Shown: piece by piece, positions 17,991 through 26,661 of the stretch
Position numbering within the stretch: the first letter of the stretch is position 1
Layout of the letters: each line of letters begins with the position of its first letter
Source of the DNA: an uncultured Oceanisphaera sp.
GTDB lineage: Bacteria; Pseudomonadota; Gammaproteobacteria; Enterobacterales; Aeromonadaceae
NCBI RefSeq assembly: GCF_947495715.1
Contig: NZ_CANLZU010000015.1
Location: 1-64,000 of the forward strand
Length of the DNA: 64,000 nucleotides
Reading direction: 5' to 3'
Program-made: the position numbers and the translations under genes
Notes under the pieces: model-generated
The model's input: the letters and a program-made list of their open reading frames with translations, nothing else
Database searches by the model: none
Told to the model about the DNA's origin: nothing

Positions 17991-18522
17991 TCAGCACGCT
18001 CAATGCCCGGTAAGCCACGGGACGGGGCCAGTCGCCGGCTTGCGTGGGCACGCCCCGGCCGGCGGCCAACAGGCGGGCGGCGTTGATCCAGCCTGCATGG
18101 CCCACCGCCAGCCGGGGTTGGTTTTCCAGGGTTGCCAGCCACCCTTCTACCCGGGCAAACAGCTGGTGCAGGTTTTCGCCGCCGCCGGGGGCATGGTCGG
18201 CAAACCGTTCACACCATGCATCAATCTCGGCCCTGGGAATCTGCTGCCAGGGCCGACCGTCCCAGTGACCGAAGTTCACTTCCGCCAGCGCCGGGGCCAG
18301 GTTACAGCGAAAGCCGCGTTGCGCCAGAATGGTGCCCACTCCCCGCGAGCGCTGCAGCGGGCTGACCCAGACCTCTTTTGGCAGCCGGTGACGCCGGGCG
18401 AAACCCTGTATCTGATTGGCCAGCCGGCGCAGCTTGCGTTGTTCCACCCCCACATCGGTCTGCCCCAGACAAAGACCGGCGGCATGCAGCGGTTTGGGGT
18501 GGCGCCAGATATAAAGCGTCAT
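17938..18522 (-). CDS. cobC: Alpha-ribazole phosphatase-like histidine phosphatase
   Basis: 194 residues of the histidine phosphatase superfamily. The catalytic motif is WRHPKP instead of the canonical RHG; other residues are [16 protein letters not shown] and the second histidine in VGHAGWINA. Last gene of cobT-cobS-cobC, where it would dephosphorylate alpha-ribazole 5-phosphate or adenosylcobalamin phosphate. The 10-bp spacing to cobS supports an operon. The C-terminal proline-rich tail overlaps rlpA. Confidence 0.88.
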   Translation of the reverse strand: MTLYIWRHPKPLHAAGLCLGQTDVGVEQRKLRRLANQIQGFARRHRLPKEVWVSPLQRSRGVGTILAQRGFRCNLAPALAEVNFGHWDGRPWQQIPRAEIDAWCERFADHAPGGGENLHQLFARVEGWLATLENQPRLAVGHAGWINAARLLAAGRGVPTQAGDWPRPVAYRALSVLTIPAALPAPVPPPPVSC

Positions 18523-18531
18523 GGAGTGTCC

Positions 18532-19386
18532 TTACAACAGCGCGGCCAGGCCGGCGTAAATCGCGATTTCGCTTAGTTGCTGGGTGGCGCCCAGTCCATC
18601 GCCGGTGTAGCCGCCGAGGCGGCGCTTCATCAGCCGGCGCATGTAGTCGGTGGCCACCAAGGCCATGCCCAGCGGCAGCAGCCAGTGCCACAGGGGCAGT
18701 TCGACGTCGGCCATCGGCAGCCAGAGCCACACCAGCAGCAGCGACAGCAATACCCAGCCGGCGCCCATCAGTCCCTGCATCGGGGTGAGTTGCTGGGCCA
18801 TGGGTTTGGCCTTGGCGTGTTCGAAATCACCGCCATAGGGCAGCAGGGCGAGCAGGCTGATGCACATCAGGCGCGATCCGCTGTGACCCACCACCAGGGC
18901 GGCCAGCGCCAGCGAAAGGGGCATGGTCGCCAGCAGGCTGACTTTCAACAACAGTGCCATCACCAGCCCCAGGGTGCCAAAGGTGCCCAGGCGCGAGTCT
19001 TTCATGATGGTCAGCGCCCGCTCTTTGGTGAGGCCGCCGCCCAGACCATCGCAGGTATCGGCCAGGCCGTCTTCGTGAAAGGCGCCGGTCAGCTTGATGC
19101 CGAAGGCGGTGCTGGCCACGGCCGCCACCAGCGGGCCGAACAGCAGACTGGCCAGCCAGAACACCCCGGCACACAGCAGCCCTATCAGCAGGCCGACCGC
19201 CGGAAAGTGACGGCTGCTCTGGTGCAGCCAGTCGGGTTGATAGTCGGCCAGCCGGGGCACCGGCAGCCGGGTAAGAAACTGGGTGGCCACCAGCAACAGC
19301 CGTCCTTCGTGGCGCAGTCGTCGGCTCAGAGGGTGGCCCGCCGGGGTAGCGCTTTGCTCATGCGCCTTATGCTGCGACAGGGTCAT
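18532..19386 (-). CDS. cobS: Adenosylcobinamide-GDP ribazoletransferase
   Basis: 284 residues. Integral membrane enzyme joining adenosylcobinamide-GDP and alpha-ribazole (phosphate) in the last steps of cobalamin synthesis. The signature FHEDGLADTCDGLGGG, with metal-binding acidic residues, and KDSRLGTFG are intact; several hydrophobic segments follow. An N-terminal extension of about 25 polar residues precedes the usual start. Its ATGA overlaps the cobT stop. Confidence 0.95.
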   Translation of the reverse strand: MTLSQHKAHEQSATPAGHPLSRRLRHEGRLLLVATQFLTRLPVPRLADYQPDWLHQSSRHFPAVGLLIGLLCAGVFWLASLLFGPLVAAVASTAFGIKLTGAFHEDGLADTCDGLGGGLTKERALTIMKDSRLGTFGTLGLVMALLLKVSLLATMPLSLALAALVVGHSGSRLMCISLLALLPYGGDFEHAKAKPMAQQLTPMQGLMGAGWVLLSLLLVWLWLPMADVELPLWHWLLPLGMALVATDYMRRLMKRRLGGYTGDGLGATQQLSEIAIYAGLAALL

Positions 19387-20459
19387 GGTGCCGTATCGCC
19401 ACTGGAGGCACTGATACCGGCATCGGCGAAGCTGGCCATTTCATTGAGAAAGGCGCAGGCCGACTGCAACAGCGGGTAGGCCAGCACGGCGCCGCTGCCT
19501 TCGCCCAGGCGCATCTGCAGCTTGAGCAGCGGCTCGGCATCCAGCAGGTGCAGCAGATGATCATGACCCGGCTCGGCGGAGTGATGGGCAAACACCGCAT
19601 ACTGGCGCACGCCCGGCGCCAGCTGCTCGGCCACCAGCAGGGCGACCCCGGCGATAAAACCGTCCATCAGCAGAATGCGGCGCTGGCTGGCGGCCTTGAT
19701 CAGGGCGCCGACCATCATGGCGATTTCCAGTCCGCCCAGTGCCGCCAGGGCGGCCAGCGGCGTGGTGGCGGCATCATGACGCTGCAACACCTGCGCCAGA
19801 ATCCGCTGCTTGTGACGCAAGCCCTCGTCGTCCAGTCCGGTGCCCCGGCCGACACAGTCGGCAAGCGGAAGTTGACCCAGCCGGCTCAGCAGCAGGCTGG
19901 CGGCGGAGGTATTGCCGATGCCCATTTCTCCCACGATCAGCAGGTTGCCGGGCAGCTGTTCGACCAGTGCCATGCCCTGCTCAATTGCCTCCCGGCACTC
20001 GGCCTCGGTCATGGCCGGCTCGGTCAGGGCATCCCGGCTGCCTCGGCGCACCTTGCAGTTCAGCAGCGCCGGATGATAGTCAAACTCCGCATCCACGCCC
20101 GCATCCACCACCTGCAGGCCGAGGCCGTGCTGGCGGGCAAAGACGTTGATGGCGGCGCCGCCCCGCAGAAAGTTGTGCACCATCTGGGCGGTCACATCAC
20201 TGGGGTAGGCCGAGGTGCCGTGGCGGGTCAGGCCATGATCGGCGGCAAACACGCGGATCTGCGGTTGGTTTATGACCGGATGCACGCAGCCCTGAATCAG
20301 CCCCAACTGCAAGGCGAGGGTTTCGAGCCGACCCAGGGCGCCGAGGGGCTTGGTTTTGTGATCGATCACCTGGCGCAGCTGTCGGCCCAGTTCGGCGTTG
20401 GCCAGTGGGGGAATGACAGGCACGATAAGTGCGTCGGGTACAAAAGGATCCTGAGTCAT
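19383..20459 (-). CDS. cobT: Nicotinate-nucleotide--dimethylbenzimidazole phosphoribosyltransferase
   Basis: 358 residues from ATG 20459 (MTQDPFVPDALIV); E. coli CobT has 359. An in-frame ATG at 20570 would extend into the divergent promoter. Makes alpha-ribazole phosphate from DMB and nicotinate mononucleotide. The GEMGIGNTSAASL motif and the catalytic glutamate in RLGEGSGA near the C-terminus are present. First gene of cobT-cobS-cobC; cobU is not beside it, so cobinamide activation must be encoded elsewhere. Confidence 0.95.
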   Translation of the reverse strand: MTQDPFVPDALIVPVIPPLANAELGRQLRQVIDHKTKPLGALGRLETLALQLGLIQGCVHPVINQPQIRVFAADHGLTRHGTSAYPSDVTAQMVHNFLRGGAAINVFARQHGLGLQVVDAGVDAEFDYHPALLNCKVRRGSRDALTEPAMTEAECREAIEQGMALVEQLPGNLLIVGEMGIGNTSAASLLLSRLGQLPLADCVGRGTGLDDEGLRHKQRILAQVLQRHDAATTPLAALAALGGLEIAMMVGALIKAASQRRILLMDGFIAGVALLVAEQLAPGVRQYAVFAHHSAEPGHDHLLHLLDAEPLLKLQMRLGEGSGAVLAYPLLQSACAFLNEMASFADAGISASSGDTAP

Positions 20460-20560
20460 AACGCTCGCCGGTAAAAGGTAAAGCTCGTATGCTATCAGAC
20501 TATCCGCTCGACCGGGATTCCGGCGCTCAACCTTTTCAGCCAGCAAGGGGAACAGCTTAG

Positions 20561-21625
20561 ATGGACTCACTTTCTCAACTGAGCCTGGGCGCCGCCGTGG
20601 GGGTGGCGGTCATGGGCAAGCGGACCGGGGTGGGCAAGGCGGCGCTGATCGGCGCCTTTTTCGGCACCCTGCCGGATCTGGATGTGTTGATCGACTACGG
20701 TGATCCCATCAGCAACATGACCTATCACCGCGGCGACAGTCATTCCCTGTTCTACCTCGGTCTGCTGTCGCCGCTGTTTGCCTGGCTGCTCTGTCGGTTG
20801 CCTGGCCAGCGAAGGCACTGGAAGCGGTGGACGCTGACACTCGGGCTTATCCTCATCACCCATGTGCTGCTCGACAACATGACAGTGTACGGCACCCAGC
20901 TGGCGCGGCCTTTTAGCGATTATCCGTTCGGTATCGGCAGCATCTTCATCATGGATCCGCTCTACACACTGCCGTTGCTGCTGGGACTGACGGTGGCCCT
21001 GTTCCGGCGTGGCAGCAGGGGGGGGGCGGCCAACCGCCTGGGGTTGGGGCTGAGCACCCTGTATTTGTGCTGGAGCCTGGTGGCCCAGTGGCAGGTGGGG
21101 CAAACGGCGGATCGGGTGCTGGCAGAGCAGGGGATTGAGGTCGAGCGACGGCTGATCACGCCCACCGCCTTCAATACCCTGCTGTGGCGGGTGCTGGTGA
21201 TAACGCCGGATGGGTATCTTGAAGGCTTTATTTCGCTGCTGGATCGGGAGGAGCCGCAGTTTATTCGTCATCAGCAGGGGCGGGATCTGTACAAGAAGTG
21301 GCAGCAGCATCCCCAGGTGGCGCGTCTGGCCTGGTTCAGCAAGGGCTTTTTCAGGATGAGCGAGCGCCGGGGCCAGCTGTTGATAACCGATTTGCGCATG
21401 GGCCAGGAGCCGAGTTACACCTTCAGTTTTGTGGTGGCCGAGCGGGGGCCAACGCAGCAGTGGCAGGCGCTGAGTATTCCCCGTCAGCTCGGTGAGCGAC
21501 CGCCGATGCGGCCGGCGTTCAACTGGCTGTGGCGGCGGGCGCTGGGGGAGCCGTTGCCGCCGCTGCACCGTTGGCTGGATGACTCGCATCATCATGCCGG
21601 GCCTGTGTCGGCTCCTGCTCGTTAA
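20561..21625 (+). CDS. YdjM-like membrane-bound metal-dependent hydrolase
   Basis: 354 residues. The N-terminal half (1-190) is the YdjM/PF04307 membrane domain with conserved His/Asp positions (TLPDLDVLIDYG, YHRGDSHSLFYL, HVLLDNMTVYG) and about four transmembrane helices. The soluble C-terminal half is less conserved. The family has been annotated as hydrolases linked to DNA damage or phospholipids, without firm biochemistry. Its last 107 bp overlap the convergent PBP gene, a large tail-to-tail overlap. Confidence 0.85.
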   Translation: MDSLSQLSLGAAVGVAVMGKRTGVGKAALIGAFFGTLPDLDVLIDYGDPISNMTYHRGDSHSLFYLGLLSPLFAWLLCRLPGQRRHWKRWTLTLGLILITHVLLDNMTVYGTQLARPFSDYPFGIGSIFIMDPLYTLPLLLGLTVALFRRGSRGGAANRLGLGLSTLYLCWSLVAQWQVGQTADRVLAEQGIEVERRLITPTAFNTLLWRVLVITPDGYLEGFISLLDREEPQFIRHQQGRDLYKKWQQHPQVARLAWFSKGFFRMSERRGQLLITDLRMGQEPSYTFSFVVAERGPTQQWQALSIPRQLGERPPMRPAFNWLWRRALGEPLPPLHRWLDDSHHHAGPVSAPAR

Positions 21626-24600
21626 GCTCGGCGGCCTCGGCCAGTTGCGTGTGGCAGCCGCTTCGGCTGCCCGGTTGCAGGTAGGGGCGCAATATCGGCT
21701 CCATGCCCTTGAGCACCTGCACCGGCAGCGCCGAGGTAAAGTTGAATTGGTCCGATGCCTGCCCCGGTACGTAGGCGGTGAGGGTGCCGAAGTGGCGCTC
21801 GCCGAGAAAGAATACGAAGGTGGCGGTGCGGTTGCGGGCCAGAGATTTGATCACCTGACCGTAACGGGTGACGGTTTCGATACGATTGTCGCCGGTGCCG
21901 GTTTTGCCACCCATTACCAGCGGGCTGCCGTCCGGCAGGGTAAAGCTGCCCTGCAGGCGGCGTGCGGTTCCGCTTTCCACCACCTGTGACAGGGCGTCGC
22001 GCAGCACCAGGGCCACTTCTTTGGCCATCACCCGCTGTGCCTGTTGCGGCTGGCGCGCCAGCCGGGTTTCATAGGGGGTGTCGACCGCAAACTGCAGCCT
22101 GTCCAGACGCCGGGTGGGCAGGCGTACGCCTTCATTCAGAATAATGCCCACCAGCTCCGCCAGGGCGGCGGGTTTGTCGCCCGAACTGCCGATGGCGGTG
22201 GCCAGTGACGGCACCAGATGATCGAACGGAAACCCCAGCCGCTGCCAGCGCTGATGAATATCGCTGAACGCCTCGACTTCCAGCATGGTACGGATGCGGC
22301 TGTCGCGGGCGCTGCGATGGCGGGTCTTGAACAGCCAGCCATACACCTGCTGGCGTTGCTCCTTGCTGGCGTCGGCGGCATCGGCAAAGCCGGCGTCGGG
22401 CATCTGCTGCAAATAGCCGAGCAGCCACAGCTCCAGCGGATGCACCCGGGCGAGGTAACCCTGATCCGGCAGACTATAGGCGCCGGGGCCATAACGGGTA
22501 TACAGCTCGTTCAGGCGTTTGTCGCTCAGGCTTGTGGTGGGCAGCCGTTGTTGCAGAAAGTCGGCAAAGGCCCCGAGGCTTTCGTTCGGCAGCAGATAGC
22601 GGTGCACCGCCGCCAGCCGCACCGGGGTAGGGCGCAGGCCATCGAAAAAGCTGTCCAGCCGTTGTTCGGGGGTCTTGTCCTGATATTTACGCCAGAAACG
22701 CAACAAAAACACCCGCCCTTCCCGGTCGGCGAAGCGACTCAGGTATTCCTGCCGACGGGGATCCCGGTCGTTTTTCAGTAGTTGAGCCCGGTCTTCGTTC
22801 TGGTAAATGCTGTAACGCACCAGGTCGCGCATCAGTCGAATAAAGGGCAGGTTGATCGACTCGCGCAAGGCCTCAATCAGCATGGGCCTGCGGCCATTGT
22901 CCTCGCGGCGAAAGTTGTTGAAGGTATGCAGGCCGCCGCCGGTAAAAAACCGTTCCCCGGTGCCGGCGGAATAGCGCCGTTGCAGCGCGGCGGTCAGCAT
23001 GGGCGGCAGGGCGTGATCCGGGTGGCGCAGCAGGTAGTCGATGGCCCAGCGGCTGAGCCGATCGTTTCGCTCGGGGGCCAGTTCGCGCAGTGCCCGGGGA
23101 GACAAACCGGCGTAACGCTGGTGCAGCTCGGCGATCATTTCCAGGTAGGTGGCCAGCACCCGCAATTTGGCGGTGGAGCCCAACTCCAGTTTGCTGCCTT
23201 CGTTGATATCAAACGGCTGCCGGGTGTTGTCGGTTTGTACCCGCACTTCAAAGCCTTCTGCGCCGCGTTCAAACAGGGTAAAGCTGTAACGTACCTCGGC
23301 AGTTTTTTCCGGTGACAACAGCCGTTTGCCATATAGGCCGATGGCGTCGGCCACTTCGGGCTGGGCCAGCCGGTGCAGGTAGTCGGTAACTTGTTGCTGC
23401 AAGCCGGCATTGAGGGTGGTTCGGGCCGCCATGTCGAGTCTGTCCAGCTCATAGAACGACAGTCCCAGCAAGCCGGCCAGTCGGCCCCGGGTGACCAGCA
23501 GGGTTTTGCTGTTTTCGACATATTGTGTGACCGGTGCTTCGCCAAAATCGCGAAAGACGAGCCGCTGCGCCAATGCGGCGTCACGCAGTGCCGGGCTGAT
23601 CAGGCCGGCCTCGGCCTGCAGTCGCAGGTAGCTGTCGGTCAGTTGCTGCAAATCGTCTCGCCCCGGATACAGGTAGTAGGAAGGGCGGCGCTGGGCAATC
23701 ATCAGCGCCATCACCTGACGCAGGGCCAGCCCCTGTTCGGCCAGTGATGCGGGGTTGCCGGGGTGCTTGTCCAGCAGGCGGTTAACCTCATCCAGTTCGG
23801 CGCCAAACCAGATCCAGAGACCGTCACCCAGGCCGTGAATTTCACCGTGACCGGGGGCGGCGGCCAGCGGCACCGAGTTGAGGTAGGCCAGGGCGATGTG
23901 CCGGCGGGCGGCCAGGGTCTCGGGCCCCTGTTGATAGGCGCGTACGCTGGCGGAGAACATCTGGCGCAGCTTTTCGCCGGCCGAGATGGTGCGTCCCCCC
24001 GGCGAGTGACGGTATTTTTCTATCTGGGTGGCCAGGGTGCTGCCGCCGGCCGAGTCATCCTGTATCTTCAGTGCCCGGCCCAGCTGTGACAACGCCGCCT
24101 TGGTAAAGCGTGGCCAGTCTACCGCCGGGTTGATGTGCGGTTGTGTCTGGCTGAGCAGTTCCCGGTTTTCGATAAACAGCAGGGTGCCGACCACCAGCGG
24201 CGCTATGCCGGCAAAGTCCGGGTAATGGCGTTGCGGATAGCGGTAGTCGTAGACCGGCTCGTCGCGGCAATCGCCGATAAAGAGCCCGGCCTGGGTTTTT
24301 TCCCGATAGGGTACAAACAGACTGTGATGGCTGTATTGTTGTAGTGCCGGTGAAAACTGCACCTGCTGTTCGATCACAAACTGTCGCTGCTGAAGCTGAG
24401 CGAGCAGCATCGGCAGCCGGGTGTAGCCGAGTCGTTGATCGAAAGGACCGTGATCGGGATAGCGAATGGCCGAGCTGGGACCGGGCTCGAGCTGGTAAGA
24501 CAGGGTCTGGGCATAGCGGCTGATCTCGCGTGACTGCAGCCAGGAGGTTCGGGTTTCAAAGGCTATCAAGGCGGCGGCCGCCGTCAGTATCAGCAGCACC

Positions 24601-24710
24601 AGCAACCACAGCAGCAGGCGCCAGATGCGCCGACCGGCGCGGGGCGTCACCGCCGGTGCAGGGTGATAAGCATCAAGATCAGTGTGTTCGACCGGGTGTT
24701 CAGCATCCAT
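21519..24710 (-). CDS. Large bifunctional penicillin-binding protein (GT51 + transpeptidase)
   Basis: 1063 residues from ATG 24710, which follows GGGGGAGAG; an in-frame ATG at 24854 overlaps the upstream exporter gene and is unlikely. One membrane anchor (28-50). The glycosyltransferase GT51 domain has E181 in IENREL and GGSTLATQIEK (222-232). The transpeptidase domain has STAK (512-515), SIN (618-620) and KTG (936-938). Unusually long spacers separate the transpeptidase motifs, so it is not a standard PBP1a, 1b or 1c. The alanine-rich tail overlaps the YdjM-like gene. It may be a specialised cell-wall synthase; its role is unknown. Confidence 0.85.
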   Translation of the reverse strand: MDAEHPVEHTDLDAYHPAPAVTPRAGRRIWRLLLWLLVLLILTAAAALIAFETRTSWLQSREISRYAQTLSYQLEPGPSSAIRYPDHGPFDQRLGYTRLPMLLAQLQQRQFVIEQQVQFSPALQQYSHHSLFVPYREKTQAGLFIGDCRDEPVYDYRYPQRHYPDFAGIAPLVVGTLLFIENRELLSQTQPHINPAVDWPRFTKAALSQLGRALKIQDDSAGGSTLATQIEKYRHSPGGRTISAGEKLRQMFSASVRAYQQGPETLAARRHIALAYLNSVPLAAAPGHGEIHGLGDGLWIWFGAELDEVNRLLDKHPGNPASLAEQGLALRQVMALMIAQRRPSYYLYPGRDDLQQLTDSYLRLQAEAGLISPALRDAALAQRLVFRDFGEAPVTQYVENSKTLLVTRGRLAGLLGLSFYELDRLDMAARTTLNAGLQQQVTDYLHRLAQPEVADAIGLYGKRLLSPEKTAEVRYSFTLFERGAEGFEVRVQTDNTRQPFDINEGSKLELGSTAKLRVLATYLEMIAELHQRYAGLSPRALRELAPERNDRLSRWAIDYLLRHPDHALPPMLTAALQRRYSAGTGERFFTGGGLHTFNNFRREDNGRRPMLIEALRESINLPFIRLMRDLVRYSIYQNEDRAQLLKNDRDPRRQEYLSRFADREGRVFLLRFWRKYQDKTPEQRLDSFFDGLRPTPVRLAAVHRYLLPNESLGAFADFLQQRLPTTSLSDKRLNELYTRYGPGAYSLPDQGYLARVHPLELWLLGYLQQMPDAGFADAADASKEQRQQVYGWLFKTRHRSARDSRIRTMLEVEAFSDIHQRWQRLGFPFDHLVPSLATAIGSSGDKPAALAELVGIILNEGVRLPTRRLDRLQFAVDTPYETRLARQPQQAQRVMAKEVALVLRDALSQVVESGTARRLQGSFTLPDGSPLVMGGKTGTGDNRIETVTRYGQVIKSLARNRTATFVFFLGERHFGTLTAYVPGQASDQFNFTSALPVQVLKGMEPILRPYLQPGSRSGCHTQLAEAAELNEQEPTQARHDDASHPANGAAAATAPPAPAATAS

Positions 24711-24837
24711 TCTCTCCCCCTTGGTGTCAGCCCTGACAATAGGGTTTTTATAGTAAAAGCGTAGTCTGACGACCTCGCTTCGGGGCGGGACAGGCCAATT
24801 ATTTGTTGGACAAACAGGGTGTTGGGGGGAATAAACA

Positions 24838-26661
24838 TCAGTGCCGTTCGGCAAGCTCCACCTGACGGGCCTGTTGTTGCAGTCGATACATGGCGCGGTA
24901 ACGCCCCTCGGGCTGGCTCATCAGCTGGCGATGAGTGCCGGACTCCATCAGCTCGCCGTGGGCCATCACCAGAATACGATCGGCCGCCTTGATGGTGGAC
25001 AAACGGTGGGCCACCACGATCAGCGTGACCTTGCCGTGCAGGGCCTGTAGCGCCCGTTGCACCACCTGCTCGGTTTCGCTGTCGACGTTGGCGGTGGCTT
25101 CGTCCAGCAGCAGGATACGGGGCGCGGCGGCCAGGGCCCGGGCAATGACCAGTTGCTGGCGCTGGCCGGTAGAGAGGCGGCTGCCACGTTCGCCAAGCCG
25201 GGTGTCAAAGCCGTGCGCCAGGCCGTTAATGGTGTCCAGCAGGTGCGCCTGCCGGGCGGCGGTTTCAATTCGAGCACGGGGCAGCTGGCGGCCCATGTCG
25301 ATGTTGTCATAAATGCTGCCCGCCAGAATAAAGGGCTCCTGTGGGATCAGCCCGATACCCTGGCGCAGCGCCTGTTGGCCATAACCACTCAGGGGCTGCC
25401 CGTCGATGGTGATCCGGCCGCCATCCACCGCATAGAAGTTGAGCAACAGGTTCAGCAGGGTGCTCTTGCCACTGCCGGTGTGACCCACCACCCCGATAAA
25501 GGCACCGGCGGGAATATCCAGGCTCAGCTGTGTGAACACCGGCTGATCGGGCCGGTAGCCGAAGTCGACCCCGTGAAAGGCAATGGCACCCCGGTCAATG
25601 GCGTTATGGCTGGTGCCGTAGTCTTGCTGCGGCTGCTGCATCAACTGATACACCCTATCTCCCGCCACCATGGCCTGTTGATAGAGGTTGAAGCGCTGAG
25701 TGATTTCGGCCAGCGGCTCGGTAAAGCGGCCCATGAAGTTGAGAAAGGCATACAGCACGCCGACCTCCACCACACCATTAACCTGCTGCCAGCCGAACAC
25801 CCGGAGAATGCCGAGCAGCACCAGTACGCTCAGCAGATCGATAGCGGGGCGCAGCAGCGCCGCCCCGATGTTGATGGTGCGCATGCGGGCCCGGTAGTAA
25901 CGCCGGTTGAGGCGTTCGAAGCGCTCGGCGGCGCTGTGCTGCAGGCCACAGGCCTGCAATACCGCCATGCCGGAGATGGACTCGCCAAGCGTGCCATTGA
26001 TGTCGGAGCGCAGCTGGCGGCTGTCGGCTACGGCGGCGCCGCTCAGCTTCTGGTACAGATAAATCACCCCGACCACGGTCGGGATCAGCAGCAGTGCCAC
26101 CAGCATCAGCTGTACGTTCAATAACGCCATGGCCACAATAATGCCCACCAGCAGCACCACATTGGTCAGCACCACCGACAGAAACTGCACATAGAGATCC
26201 TTGATGGCCTCGGTGTCGTTGGTGATCCGGCTGACCAGCTGGCCGGTCATGGCCCGGTCGAAAAAGGCCATCGGCAGTTGCTGTACATGGGCAAAGATAT
26301 GCTTGCGAATATCCAGCACCGCGGCCAGCGCCATGTCGGTAAAGCGCAGGGTCTGCCGGTAGCGAAGCCAGGCGGCGGCCAGCTGGGTGAGCACATAGCC
26401 GAGGGCCAGCCCGACCACCGGCCATACCGACAACTGCCCGGCCAGCAGATAGTCGTCGATAAATACCTTGGCCAGCAGTGGGCCTGCCACATCGGCGGCG
26501 GTGGCCAGCAGCAACAGCAGCAGGGTTTTTACCAGTAGCGGCTTGTCCCGGTAGACATAGGTCAGCAAGAGGCCGAAGGTACCCTTGCCCTGTTTCCGGA
26601 CATGTTCGGCCGAAGCAGGGTCGGTCGGGGAATGATGGCGGGGCGCGTCTTCAGTCGTCAT
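24838..26661 (-). CDS. mdlB: ABC exporter subunit, MdlB-like
   Basis: 607 residues. Six-helix exporter domain (about 30-330), then an ATPase domain with Walker A GHTGSGKST, signature LSTGQRQQL (a variant of LSGGQ) and Walker B ILLLDEATANVD with the catalytic glutamate. It overlaps the mdlA-like gene by 11 bp, and the pair forms a heterodimeric multidrug or lipid exporter (SmdAB/MdlAB type). The substrate is unknown. The PBP gene follows 127 bp downstream on the same strand. Confidence 0.88.
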   Translation of the reverse strand: MTTEDAPRHHSPTDPASAEHVRKQGKGTFGLLLTYVYRDKPLLVKTLLLLLLATAADVAGPLLAKVFIDDYLLAGQLSVWPVVGLALGYVLTQLAAAWLRYRQTLRFTDMALAAVLDIRKHIFAHVQQLPMAFFDRAMTGQLVSRITNDTEAIKDLYVQFLSVVLTNVVLLVGIIVAMALLNVQLMLVALLLIPTVVGVIYLYQKLSGAAVADSRQLRSDINGTLGESISGMAVLQACGLQHSAAERFERLNRRYYRARMRTINIGAALLRPAIDLLSVLVLLGILRVFGWQQVNGVVEVGVLYAFLNFMGRFTEPLAEITQRFNLYQQAMVAGDRVYQLMQQPQQDYGTSHNAIDRGAIAFHGVDFGYRPDQPVFTQLSLDIPAGAFIGVVGHTGSGKSTLLNLLLNFYAVDGGRITIDGQPLSGYGQQALRQGIGLIPQEPFILAGSIYDNIDMGRQLPRARIETAARQAHLLDTINGLAHGFDTRLGERGSRLSTGQRQQLVIARALAAAPRILLLDEATANVDSETEQVVQRALQALHGKVTLIVVAHRLSTIKAADRILVMAHGELMESGTHRQLMSQPEGRYRAMYRLQQQARQVELAERH

